Shown here piece after piece: positions 1 to 11,900 of a DNA stretch of 64,000 nt. Each line of letters opens with the position of its first letter. The stretch's first letter is position 1. Made by a program: the position numbers and the translations under genes. The stretch comes from Asterias rubens (lineage: Eukaryota; Echinodermata; Asteroidea; Forcipulatida; Asteriidae), in contig NC_047062.1 in assembly GCF_902459465.1 (NCBI RefSeq), positions 17,615,994-17,679,993 on the forward strand, in the 5' to 3' direction. Under the pieces are notes generated by a model. It did not search any database and was not told where the DNA came from. It worked only from the letters and a program-made list of their open reading frames with translations.

Positions 1-594
1 GCGCGTGCGTACTTCACAATACCCTAGGCATTCTACGTTTACAAGGCTAGCGCATTAATTCGGCACTCGCACGTAAGCGAGGAATCATGATCGTAAGCAC
101 AGATTTCGGCGGTAAGCAGAGCCATGAAATTGGGCCCTATTTCATATAGCAAGCAACTTTGTTTACAGGTTTCCTCTGGCTATTGTGATTATATTCACTT
201 ATGAGTCATCCTTGGTTTTATCATAACCAAAGTGGTTGATGTCTTTAGTCTATATACGATGTGACCCATGTTTACATTCTAACCGCCCTCTGTTGAAAAA
301 ACACTGTATACTTCATGTTTCGCCAAGCAAAAAGACGCGTAGTCATAAGGGTTATCGCTATTCAGAACCGCAATGCGTTGTGGGAAGGAATATGTGGCGG
401 TTTCTATGCAGTTTCTACGAATGTGCACGCAAGGCCTATACCTTTGTGTGGGTTCAACAGTGCCCTCTCTTGATATTTTGCTATTCACGATAAACCTTAT
501 GGTAAGATTGCATACACTTTTAAGTGGCTGCCAAAACACAAAGGTTTTCGAGTGACGTCAGAGGTCACATCGTCTATACTGCATTTTATTACAG
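1..594. other. Intron or upstream sequence of the KLHDC2-like gene
   Basis: No coding exon could be supported here. The first recognisable exon of the downstream kelch gene begins at 595 behind a TTACAG acceptor and opens in the middle of the first visible kelch blade, so this stretch is probably intronic and earlier exon(s) lie outside the window. A piece near 120-160 carries the GAAATTGGGCCC and ATTTCATA words that recur in dispersed repeats elsewhere in the window (for example near 1050, 6500 and 41630). Confidence 0.5.
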
Positions 595-3500
595 GATTTT
601 CCAGAACTGGATCAAACGAATGGCCACGGTGATCTGTACTTGGATGGCAAGGAAGTTTGGTGTTACAACATAGAAGCACAGCTATGGTGAGTGTTTATCA
701 TTGCCAAGAATAGTCCACAACCTGCCGGTCTTGGAATGCCGTTTAAGACCTCAACACCACTAAGCACTAGGGTCACCATAAATTTACAAGCACTTGTACT
801 ATCTGGTGTAATTTCTTTTTAGGGACGTATGGAACACTAGGAGTAGCCCCCCTGGAATGTCTGGAAGCTGTGCAGCATGTGTCCGCAATCACATGTATGT
901 CTTTGGTGGATTTAATGAAAACTTCAACTCGAATGAGGTATGAAACCTAGGATTCGTATAAAGAAATGGGGTCGTTGTGACCAAGGGGTCTAGGGCACTG
1001 GACTCAAAATCTGTAATTAAAATATTGTGGGTTTGATTCCTGGCGAGGACCCAATTTCATAGAGCTGCTAAGCACAACAATTTGCTTTATGAAATTGGGC
1101 CCTGGACAGTTGCGACTTATGTGTCCTTGAGTGAGGTACTTTATCATAATTGCCTCACCCAGGAGTACAAATAGGTACTGGTAGAGCTGAGGAGTAGCCT
1201 GCGATTGACTGGCATCCTGTCTTGGGAGATACTCTCAGTTGTTTAATGCCAAGGAAACCAGATATAAACCTCGACCTGATGAGCCATATTGATTGGCTTG
1301 AGACAGACTTTATTGATCATGTTTATAAAGAAACAGAACTCATTCCTATCTTTGCAGGTCCTGGGCGCATCTGCTGTACCTCAGCCCCATACCCATAGTA
1401 AAGGCCATAGCTTGCCTTGTTAGTGGTAATACCTTATTTTCAAGATGACTAGAAAATAACCGCTGCATAGTTATGAAGAGAGGGAAGACAACTTGTAGTC
1501 CACACAAAGCTTACTTTCTACTTTCTACAATCAGTAATTGCATAATTGAATTTGTAGACGGGTGGTCTTTCATAAATAAGTAAAACAAATTTGTATACTT
1601 ATTTACAATGAAGCTTTACAGATTGAATCTTAAGACCAAGGTTTGGAGCCAACTTAAGCCGGACGGTGAAGCCCCATCTCCAAGGGACAAGCTGACATGC
1701 TGGGCGTATGAAGACAAGTAAGAAATACTCCAAGGAGCCCAAATTGATTCCCTTTCTTGTTATTATCGGTACAACAGGCCTGAAATACACCCACTACACC
1801 AACAGCATTTGCTGTGGTGCTCTGTGCTTTTGCTATGGTGCCCTTTGCAAAGTTCAAATAAAAATTTACATTTTCGACATAGAGATGCCCCAAACCAGGG
1901 CAACATTGCTGTGCCCGTTCAAGAGGGATGTTCAAGGTTTGGTGTATTAAAAGCATGGATTATTCATTAAATAGCTTTTCAAGAAACTATTTGTACAAAG
2001 TTTTCTGCTAAAATGCAATGATAAGATCTGTCGGTCCTATTATGTGTGGCACTGCTTTAGTGAGCACGGCCATATGACACTGTAATTTAAGTGATTTGGG
2101 ATTTAAACTTGAACTGGACTCGAACTTGGACCTGATGATTGAGGACTGAAGTATATTTGAGAATACCCAATCCTGCCACAGACACTTTGATTTCACCCCC
2201 ACGGAATCTAGGACAATGGTCTTTAAAAACGAGAGAAGCTTTAAATCTCCCCCCTCTTATCCCTTGATCAAACCTCACACAATCTAATTTCTCATTCTTC
2301 CCATGCCGCCCTAAACCCTCAAATTAACCCTCTTTTATAGGCTCATATTCTTTGGAGGATTTGGTCAGCCTCCCTTCCGTGAAGATGCAATGAATAACAG
2401 CATAGGAGAGTGGCATCTAGACCCAACCTCAGTTCGTCTCTGGGCAGAGTCGGTGAGTTATCCCCTACTTCGTTTGTTTTCCTTCTCTGGTTCGACCGAG
2501 CTATGTAAAGATTTAGATGAGTGAAAATTGTATACAGGTTAGGAATTTAAACTTATTACAAGGTGTTTTGGTATCATTTAATTGAAACATAGATTTTTTA
2601 AAACTCAACAGACAATTTAAGCAATATTTTGTGCAGCTCTATGAAAATTAGCCCTTATCTTTAATTGTTAATGTACACACTGATTTGCAGATACGGGGAT
2701 GGAACAATCATCTATACGTGTATAACATCACAGAGAACAGATGGAGCCATGTAGAGGCGCAGGTAAGACTTCTCTTACAAATATTCTTTAAATTGGTCTA
2801 TTGACTTTGCTCTCCTTGTTGTGCGACATTAATTGTTTTGGGATAATTGCATCTCTGTTTGAGAAGTTCTTAGCGATGGGCCCTGGTTGGTGGTCCATCA
2901 CTCTAGCACTTATTGATCTTCAAAAAGTCCATTGTCTGGAGAGTGTGGCAAGGATATTTAAAGGCAATAGACACCTTTGGTAATTGTCAAAGACCTGTAT
3001 TATCACTTGGTGTATCCCAACAAATGTATAATATAACAAATCTGTGAAAATTTGGTCATCGGATCAAAAGTGCAAGAAAAAAATGAAAGAACAAAACACC
3101 CTTGTTACACAAATTTGTGTGCTTCAAGCCTGAATGAAGTCTTTCTCAGATTCAAATATTTTAGTGAGAGATTACCTCCATATCTATGTTACTTCAAAGA
3201 GATCTCCTTTCTCACAACAGCTAGTCGTAGCTTGTAAGTGTTTATGCTAATATGTATTTCTAGTAACTACCAAACTTGTCCAGTGCCTTTAAGGATACTT
3301 TTTTTTGTTCTTCTATCAGAGAAACCAGCCTTCTCCAAGGGCTGCCCACGGCTGCGTTGTCCTGGGTAATCGAGGCTATGTTTTGGGCGGTCGCTTTCAA
3401 GAAAATCGTCTCAATGACGTCCATTTCTTGGATCTTGACACTATGAAGTGGAGTGGAAGGCAAGTAACCCAAGGAAGAATACAATTTAGTCTTGTATGAA

Positions 3501-6250
3501 AAAACTATTCATAAATACCTCAGACAGTTTCTCTATTCCTATTGGTGGAGAGCGCGTCACGTGGGTGTGTATAAACCTTTGTTTATGACCGGAAAAAAGT
3601 GTTAATTCATGGGCGTGACACGTGACCTTGCACCTGTTCTTTTAAGACAGTTTCTTCATTCCTGTTGGTCGAGAGCAACGGCTGAAACAGTTGTGCCACA
3701 TCACGCGATACGCGCGACGCGCACAGCCTTCCCTTATAAGCAGTTGTTTACCCGAGGGCGGCGGAGGGCTTTACCATTTCATAGCTGGAGGGGTGTAGTG
3801 TTGAAAGAAATCATTTAACAATTATAATTTTTGCATTTAAAAAGTGATGATGTTTTTGACCGAAAAGGTATTTATGAATGGGAATCAAAGTGTGTTGAAT
3901 CGGTTTTCAACTAGTGGTTTAAACCCGCCGAGGCCTGGTTCTTTATAATTTACCTCGACTTCGTCTCGGTAAAATTATCAAGAATCAGGCCTCGTTGGGA
4001 TTAATCCACTAGTTGAAAACCTCTTCACCACACATTGATTCCCTTATTTAAACACCAGTTACATGTTTAAAACCAATACAGTTCAATAAATGTAATGGGC
4101 GTCAACTCTCCATCACTGGCGACCAGTTTAAATCCCATCAGAAAAATAGTTGTGAACTGAAAAATAAAGATCATAGGCCACACAGTTTTCAGAATAGGAA
4201 AGAGGACTCATGAGGTTACTATTGTGACCTGTTGGGGGTCACCATTTGGATAAAAAACAACATGAATAAACAATGTGTCCCTACCATCAATCTATCACTA
4301 AAATAAATGGTGCATGAAAGGGTTTGAATACTCACAGGGAAATTTTACCCAAAGCTCGGACATTTTCTAATATCAAACAGGGCAGTTTTGCAGTTTAGAA
4401 TGATCAGTCAAAACTTACTTGCAGATGCACCCCCAGTCAAGTTCATTATCATTCAAATATTTTCTGAAGGTAAAACATACTTTATGCAAACTCTCTACAC
4501 AGTTAGGCAACAATCTGAGCTTGTGTAGTGTTTTTTTTTGTGTAGTGTTTTTTTTTTACAAATAGTTACTCGGATAATCACAACAGTTTTTTGAATGTTT
4601 TTTGTTTTATTAATTGGACATAATTATATGGTATTTTCTTTGTGCGTAGTTTACCTGTGACCGGTGAGATTCCTGTGGGTCGATCATGGCACTGTATGGC
4701 ACCAGTCAGTAACCGACATTTCTTAGTCTACGGTGGCTATAGCACAGATAATGTACCCCTCAGTAAGTACACCACTTTAAGCTTTCAAAGGTCACTCCCT
4801 TTGTGATTCACGGAAGTAGCATCAATTTAATGTTATTATGTTGTTTTTACCCTCACAAAAGCACTGTATATTCAGTACTTTTCTGCGTTCTTTGGAAAAA
4901 ATCCACAGGCAAATCACATGGATTCGAACCCATGATCTTTGCATTGCTAGAGCAGATGTCTGACCACTAGACCTATCACTAAGCCCCACGGCCAAAGGCA
5001 GTTCGAGAGAATTCTTGTTGCAAAAAATTAACATCAGCTGAATGTTTACCCATTAGAGACCATTCATTTCTGTATAATCATCATCTTGTGCTGATTTTGT
5101 TCAATTATGGAATAAATATTTATATACAATTTTGCAGATGACGTATGGATATTTGATGTTGACAGTCGAACATGGCATCAGCAGAAAAGTGTACCCTCAG
5201 AAACAAGGTGAGTTAAAGAGTTTGCACATCGGGGCCCCTCAAATAGTTGTTCTGATATTGCCATTCGGTCTTCCAGAGTTTCCAATGATTCTCACCCATG
5301 TATTTTTGTTTACCCTTGGAAGGATGTGGCACACTGCGGTGCAAGGAATAGATGTTGGAGAAACCGTCATCTTCGGCGGATGTAGCAACAATCTCTTAAA
5401 CCCTGAAGAGAGAAGCGTCCACTCCAGAAAGGTCATTACTCTCTCATTCAGCCCAATAAGTCTCTCAAGGTAAGTTACTGTAAAAACGGTTATTTTTCCC
5501 TCGCTGATGCATTGTGTACTTGCTTCTTTTAGCCCGAACTAGTCATAACCCATTTCATTTCATTTTATTTGCCAGCGACAAATTGCAAATCAACAAGAAC
5601 AAACAATACATTAGTTTAAAGAAGAATACAACAATATAAAAACACCTAGCAAAGTACTGATCAATGCAGGAAACAACCTCCAGCGGGGGTGGTTGACAAA
5701 ACCAGCAGAACGGAAAACAAAGAACCCTGGCAGGAAAAGCCAATAGCGACAGAAAGTCACTTTCGAAGTTGCTGACCAATTGGTTCTAGAACCACAAAAA
5801 GACCAAACAAAACCTGTCAGAAGCAGGGTTCTGCCCTCAGTGGTCGGTGTCGGAAAACCCGCCCGGCACTCAGGATTCTCATAAATCTCCTGTTTCTGAC
5901 CACTACGCATTTTCAATTTTTTTTATCTGAAGCCATCAGTTTTGAGCATTTCTTTTGATTTGAGGATCTACCGTGAAACTGATCCATCTTACAATGGTTT
6001 CCAGGGAAACATTTTTCCACCACTACAGAAGTCTATGGCAGAACCCTGCAGAAAGGAATTATTCATTCTCCTTTCCATTTACAGACTCAGCATAGAGGCC
6101 ATCGTCAGTGATATAGATGTACTGAAGAGTGAACTCAGCTCTCTGCCGACGTTACTACAACGGAAGGTAGAGCTACGTCTACACAGTTCATCGCCAGAGA
6201 GCTCCAAAAGCCACGATTACAACCTCAGATCAAGACCTCGTAGTTTATGA
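595..6250 (+). CDS. KLHDC2: KLHDC2-like kelch-repeat E3 ligase substrate receptor, 5' partial
   Basis: Ten joined exons give 376 aa after a missing N-terminus: 595-686, 823-937, 1614-1717, 2341-2452, 2691-2762, 3320-3459, 4650-4762, 5138-5207, 5323-5469, 6085-6250 (stop TGA). Kelch blades are visible as YVFGGF, IFFGGF, YVLGGR, LVYGGY and VIFGGC motifs. Blade details match the KLHDC1/KLHDC2 family: SPRAAHGCVVLGNRG, PVGRSWH and MWHTAV. In human KLHDC2 the C-degron carboxylate is held by two arginines spaced as in GGRxxxxR and by the serine of GRSWH; all three are present here (GGRFQENR, GRSWH). The last exon starts SRLSIEA, which fits the elongin-binding BC box of CUL2 receptors. Expected role: recognises proteins ending in Gly-Gly-type C-degrons for CRL2 ubiquitination. 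The intron after 3459 has a GC donor (AAG|GCAAGT), the only choice that keeps the frame. KLHDC1 is the alternative name; the paralogues cannot be separated here. Confidence 0.92.
960..1245 (+). repeat. tRNA-derived SINE-like repeat in a KLHDC2 intron
   Basis: The head resembles a tRNA, with a GTGACCAAGGGGTCTAGGG A-box-like start and a TGGGTTTGATTCC B-box-like segment at about 1028-1042. The tail carries TGTCCTTGAG, ACTTTATCA and AGGAGTACAAAT, words shared with the copy near 20565-20760 and partly with 14940-15110. It is too degenerate to be a working tRNA. Confidence 0.6.
2958..3292. mobile_element. TTAA-flanked MITE, family A (diverged copy)
   Basis: Starts TTAAAGGCAATAGACAC and ends GTCCAGTGCCTTTAA, so the ends are inverted repeats that include TTAA. 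The interior shares GAAAATTTG, CCCTTGT.ACA and TTTCTCACAA blocks with copies at 7327, 9171, 45975, 53389, 57189 and 60343. It lies in the intron before the KLHDC2 exon at 3320. There is no transposase; TTAA ends suggest mobilisation by a piggyBac-type enzyme (inference). Confidence 0.75.
3866..4055. repeat. Palindromic foldback repeat in a KLHDC2 intron
   Basis: Arms such as GTTTTCAACTAGTGG and CCACTAGTTGAAAAC, and AGGCCTGGTTCTT and AAGAATCAGGCCT, pair across a centre near 3963. Outer arms GGGAATCAA and TTGATTCCC also pair. No coding potential. Probably a non-autonomous DNA element with long inverted arms. Confidence 0.75.
4852..5006 (-). repeat. tRNA-derived SINE, family S1
   Basis: On the minus strand a tRNA-like head is visible, with GGTCTAGTGGTCAGACATC as A-box region and GGGTTCGAATCC as B box. 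A tail element CACTGTATATTCAGTACTTT follows. The same arrangement recurs at 49845-50040 and 50095-50240, so it is a family rather than a tRNA gene. It sits in a KLHDC2 intron. Confidence 0.75.
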
Positions 6251-7326
6251 CGCCAGTTTCTCACTAGTACTTTTTATACCATGATTGAGTATTTATACCA
6301 TCATTGAGGCCTGCGTCTCACACAAACCCAATTTCGTAAAGCTTGTAAGCATAAAAACTTGCGAAGCACAGACAAAATCTTGCTTAACAGAAACTGGTTA
6401 CCAGCCAAAATTCCATAAAGTTGACATTGTTGCACCCGGTGCCCCACTCATTTTTGGCTAAACAAGGAACTTTTCTAAGCAGTATTTTATGTTGAGCAGC
6501 TTTATGAAATTGGGTCATGGAATGTTCATGACAAGTTTTTTCAAAATTTCCCTGACTGCAGATTTTGTTGGTGCAAGTACATACAAAATCCTGTGCTCTT
6601 GCAGCCATGTCATTGAATACACCACAAAGTACATCGTCTTTTTCACGTCATTTCATCACTCAATTTTTAGGAAGTAGTCGTGGAATATGCCTGGTTGTAT
6701 TCTTCCTTTAAACAATTCTATTCAGTGCCTTTCTATATGAATAGTAGGATTTGAAACTTGGTGGGGAGTATAATACAAGGCGAGGTTTGCAGTAGCGCAC
6801 TGGTGGTGTTCCTTTGTAACTAGAGGATTGGAATACATTTCTCCTAAAAATAATTGGTTTGTTATTTTTATTTATTTGAAGAGGACATTGTTTTGAAACA
6901 TTTTGAACCACAAAGTGACAGAAGACTTGTTTGTCATAATCATATATATGGAGTGATAGTTTCCTGGTTGAAACTCAAATCAAAATGCACAAACAAAAAT
7001 GCTAAATTGATTTGTACATAATGTACATATATTGTATACCATTTATTCATATTATCCTTTTTTATACAAACAAATAATCAAAACATACGTGGCTCAAATT
7101 TCCTTCTTTTGCTGCATTAGGATTACACAAATAAAGAAAAGTAATTGTTATGCAGGGTTTGAATCACAAGGAGATGTTTAGTATTATCATGGAAATCATA
7201 TGTTAATCGTAACTTGCCCCGAATGAATGGATTCCACAAAGCCAACTATACCGTCACACTGCAAGGCCAAGGCCCATCTTACTCCACAGCTTTTGGCGTT
7301 TGGTTTCCTTATTAGTCTTCTCCCCC

Positions 7327-7700
7327 TTAAAGGCACTGGACACTATTGGTAATTACTCAAGAAATATTTTAGCATAAAAACTTACTTGGTAACGAGTAAT
7401 GGAGAGCTGTAAATAGTATAAACATTATGAGAAACGGCTCCCTCTGAAGTAACGTAGTTTTTGAGAAAGAAGTAATTTTCGACGAATTTGATTTCAAGAC
7501 CTCAGAATTAGATTGTGAGGTCTATCTGAAAGCAGACAACTTGGTAAGACAAGGGTGTTTTTTTATTTCATTCATATCTTGTAACTTCGACGACCAAATG
7601 AGCTCAAATGTTCACAGGTTTGTTATTTTATGCATATGTTGAAATGCACCAAGTCGGAAGACTGGTCTTGACAATTACCAATAGTGTCCAGTGTCTTTAA
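7327..7700. mobile_element. TTAA-flanked MITE, family A
   Basis: Begins TTAAAGGCACTGGACAC and ends GTGTCCAGTGTCTTTAA. The interior includes ACGGCTCCCTCTGAAGT and the TTTGATTTC..GACCTCA block typical of the family. No coding capacity. Confidence 0.85.
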
Positions 7701-8338
7701 CCCTTTTGAGACCATAGCGGCCACTAGCAGTACCAAAATGCCATAATGGCCGCAAAATTTGACCTACTTCCATTCACATAAAGGTAATGTTCGGATATGA
7801 AATTTTCTAATGTTTCCTATGTTAACATAGCATCCCAATTTCTAAAATCAAAACAAATTTTATGTTTCATGATATTTTTGCTGAAAAAGTAGGAGCCAAG
7901 ACTCCAAACACGGAGTCTTGGCTGTGGATGTGGTGCACCATGGGTCAGTTCGTTGTAAGTCTGACGTCATCATGGGCTCAATTCTTGATAGTCGTAAAAT
8001 AAATACGAATCAATGACAGCCATTGAAACATAATAGACATGATGCATAGGGGGTCATACTGTCACAAGAACCATTGAGTCTTAGATACAAAGACAGATTA
8101 GCGGACAAGATTGCAGCCAATATTATAAAAACAAATTAATAATTACGAAATTCACGATGACAATAATTTCAAGAGTTGAAATCTCCAAAATTCGATGATG
8201 GCTCTCAGCGAGGGGAAGCAGAGTTGAATGCTTTCAGGAAATGAACAAAATAATCCCCATTATATGCAAAAATTCAAAATTTGCGACAAACTGATTTGTG
8301 TCATATGCGCACAATGCTTGATGTGGTCTTGCATACGA

Positions 8339-8595
8339 TGGGTGCGTTCGTTTAGCTTCCTGGGTCTACCCTGCGGTGCTCACTCGGATGAGGCCCTGAC
8401 AAGAGCTAAACGAACGACCACTCACCGCTCATGTAGTGACGTCGTTTACCGTGGGCCAGCCCCCAAGTGACCCACTCCACAAGCCAGGCACTGGGGGCTG
8501 ACCTGGGTGAGCCCCTGGAATGACATCAAAAGCTATTTGAACGCCCAGGGGCAGCAGACCGGGGATGACCCAGGGAAGCTAAACAACGCACCCAA
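8339..8595. mobile_element. Short element with inverted ends
   Basis: The left end GGGTGCGTTCGTTTAGCTTC pairs with the right end GAAGCTAAACAACGCACCC, and an internal copy AGAGCTAAACGAACGACC near 8403-8420 also pairs with the left end. About 257 bp, GC-richer than its surroundings, and no long open frame. The end motif is reminiscent of hAT-type non-autonomous elements, but the family is not established. Confidence 0.6.
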
Positions 8596-8902
8596 TATAA
8601 CAAATAGGATGGGACAAAACTGCTCAGTGATTGGAACCAAAAGGACCAATTTTGCAAGGAACGCCCGACATAAACAACTGATCTTTTCAGTTATGAAAAA
8701 ATTCTGCGAGCCTAAATTATTGTCGTAGGTCAATACTTGCTACAAAATGTCACACTGTTTTGAAATTTTGCAAGGAATGTAGAACATGTAAACAGTTGCT
8801 GTCCTCTCACATGAAGCTAATTTTGTAATATATTACAAACAATGCGAAAATTTCGTCAGGAATGGGTTTTTTTTTCGTCGTGTGAAAAGGGCTTAATTCT
8901 AG

Positions 8903-11900
8903 TTATAAATGACTCTGTTTCTGCTGGTGTTGTTGCCGGCTAGGTCCAGCCAGAGGTACATCCCTTTCATCCCAGAGAGACACGCCGTCACATTGACAGA
9001 TCTTTTTGACATTCTCAAAGAGACCTGCTGACCTAGCTATGATTCCACAGGCAACCCTTTGAAGTAAGCAAAACAATAACATTCTTTAAGTTGCAAGGTA
9101 ATTGTAAACATAAAAACATTGACCCTTCTGTTCATTGACCCCAATTGCTAAAACTGACCAAATGTATTAGTTAAAGACAGTGGACACTATTGGTAATTGT
9201 GAAAGACTAGCCTTCACAGTTGGTGTATCTCAACATATGCATAAAATAACTGACCTGTGAAAATTTGAGCTCAATCGGTCATCAAAGTTGTGAGATAATA
9301 GTGAAAGAAAAAAACACCCTTGTCACACGAAGTTGTGTGCGTATAGATGGTTGATTTCGAGACCTCAAGTTCTAAATATGAGGTCTCGAAATCAAATTCG
9401 TGGAAAATTTCTTCTTCCTCGAAAACTATGGCACTTCAGAGGGAGCCGTTTCTCACAATGTTTTATACCATCAACCTCTCCCCATTACTCGTCACCAAGA
9501 AAGGTTTTATGATAATAATTATTTTGAGTAGTTACCAATAGTGTCCACTGCCTTTAAGCCTGGTGACAGAAATACGCATAATGGTAAGAAAAAAAATAAA
9601 AGATGAAGAAATATTAAGCCCTGTAGTGTGTATTATTACCCAAATTCTTATAAAAGGAACTCTTAAACTGATTAGCAATAACTTCCAGAAGCCTACTACT
9701 GTGTATTCCTAATAGGGATTATTCTTCCGGCATGGATATATTTGCTCCGGACTTCCAGGGATATCTCAAATAACCCACCACCTTTTGAAATGAAATTTTC
9801 CCATGTTAGTTTTATTGTATAAATCTACATACTTATAAACGATTATAACAATCGAAATGCTCCAATAAAACAAAGGTATACTTTGCCTTTAAAGTTATTC
9901 TTAAGACTGGTATCATATTCAGCATTGCAACTTACCCTGGACCACTGTTGCCATCTTGTTTTGAGTTTGGTGTTTCACCTTGGCCTAAATCATCTCCTCT
10001 ACTGTGCATCACCATACACCGACCAATCACATCCCATACCTACATTCCAATGAGTCAATCAGAAACTTTGTGTCAATTTGAATGTGAAACCTTCCGATTG
10101 TACATAAGAGACTGGTATGAAACTCTAATTGAGGGCACACTTTCACTCTTACACAATTCAAATATTCAATCAGGTTTTAAATGAGTAAGGCACTAAGCAT
10201 TTAAGTCAGGCACTAAGCATTTTAGTTCCAACAGCACGTGCTGTGTTGGTTTTTTGCTTACATAGCCATCCTCAGGTCAACCTTTGTGATGACAGAGACC
10301 AGCCCGCAGTTAACATGTCCTCGCAAACTCCGGTCTTACAATTCTAGTCTCCTTATTGAGCCCATATCCAATCATTCATGGGGAGACCGATCTTTCTCAC
10401 ATGCTGCCCCACGCCTATGGAACAAACTGCCTGCACTAGTAAAATCATCTGTTTCTTTAACACAATTTAAGAAAAACCTTAAGACACATCTTTTCAACCA
10501 AGTATTTGAGAAAATGGTTTGATTTCTACCCTTCGATGTTTTCTTTGATATTGCATTTGTATTGTATTTCTCTTCAACATGTTCTGGATTTCTTCTTAGC
10601 TTAGACTTACGTTTAAATTTTGGTTATTGTACATGTAAATATTATTCTTTGTATTTAGGGCCATGAGCACTTTGATGGATTTGTGCGCTTTATAAGTTCT
10701 CATTATTATTATGTCAGGGGACTGCAGTTAACATGTCAGGGGACTGCAGTTAACATGTCAGAGGACTGCAGTTAACATGTCAGGGGACTGCTGGGCTTGA
10801 GCAAGGACTGTTGAGAATTATCAGTTGCTGATTGTTTACAACCTAGGAACAACTACAATGATGTTAAGATGTGGCATTAGTCACTCATCAAAAAAGTCAA
10901 TGGTGGCACGCAAGATTAGGAACAAAATAAAACTTATCTAGCCCTAATGTCTGGTGGTCTCCCTTTTTTGTCAATATCCTTTTTTCAGGGGTGACTGTCA
11001 GAAGGCATTAAACCTGTAACTGCCGTGTAGCCAGGGATCACACCCAAATTTACGATACAACCTTGGAAGCGGCAGCCAAGAGATCACCCATCTTAAGGAG
11101 ATCCAACTTTTTTTCCTTTCTAATATCAAGTATTAACCCAAAAGGGAAACTGACTGAATAAATTTTCAAATTATGTCATTTTGAAAGGGTTCTAATTTGA
11201 TCCATAAAATGCAGCCCAACAATACTTCAATCTGTGACCAACCTGCACCCTGTCATTCTCCATACGGAATACAGCACGTCCGTTATCATCAGCCACTACG
11301 TTACCAAGGTCTCCATGATGCTAAAAATAATTCAAAACAAAAAGATTAGCTCCAAAAAGTAAGTGAAACAGTACATAATACATAAATAGATCACAGAACA
11401 AAACATTAGTTCCAGAAAGTAAGTAAAACAGCGCATAATTAAATAGATCACAGAATTATAAAACTGTGCGGATTTATTTAAACTGGCAGTATTAACTTCA
11501 GTGAAATTGTTGAAAAAGACATTTAATTTTTTTATAATATGAATTTAATTATTTTTACTGGCCTGATGTTTCAACCCTTCTTTCTCAAAAACCTAAATGA
11601 CAAAACAACACACATAAACAGCCACACTGGTGTAACAGAAGCAGTCAAGTGGAAAGAGATGAAAAGAGAGAGTTATGAAGGTGACCAACTAAAAATATAA
11701 ATGATGAAGGTGACCAACTAAAAATATAAATGAAAAACTTACCCTTTCATCATCAGAAGGACCTCCATGTCTTGAGTTGGTCGGATTAAAATGCATCCCA
11801 CAACTGGGTTAGAATAAAAATTAGAATAAAAGAATAAAAGAATAAAAGTTGTTCTTAGAAAAAAGGTTGCTGAACTGCTCACAAAAAGTAAGGAAACTTT

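Larger units (their letters stand above)
6251..8902. other. 3' UTR of KLHDC2-like gene and intergenic sequence
   Basis: The KLHDC2-like stop is at 6248-6250. A plausible polyadenylation signal AATAAA lies at 7130-7135. The stretch 6330-6530 carries diverged copies of the CCCAATTTC / GAAATTGGGTC repeat. Two TIR elements follow (7327-7700 and 8339-8595, listed separately). Beyond about 8600 is the expected 3' UTR of the convergent CCS gene. No further coding exon is recognisable. Confidence 0.55.

Noticed and set aside
1358-1420. Possible additional kelch-gene exon behind TTTGCAG
   Set aside because: In the phase required by exon 823-937 it reaches a stop after about 20 codons, and skipping it gives a perfect blade junction (NSNE|LYRLNLKTKVW).
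4900-5000. Functional tRNA on the minus strand
   Set aside because: The same sequence recurs with a common tail in HPSE introns, so it is a SINE family; the cloverleaf is incomplete.
595-6250. Kelch gene as a RAG2-like partner of the RAG1-like gene
   Set aside because: Its blades match KLHDC1/2 closely, there is no PHD finger, and it lies 29 kb away with three unrelated genes between.
9347-9541. Repeated short open frames (VDFETSSSK-type) as a conserved small protein
   Set aside because: They recur at 45991-46185 and 57283-57516 only because all lie in the same MITE family.
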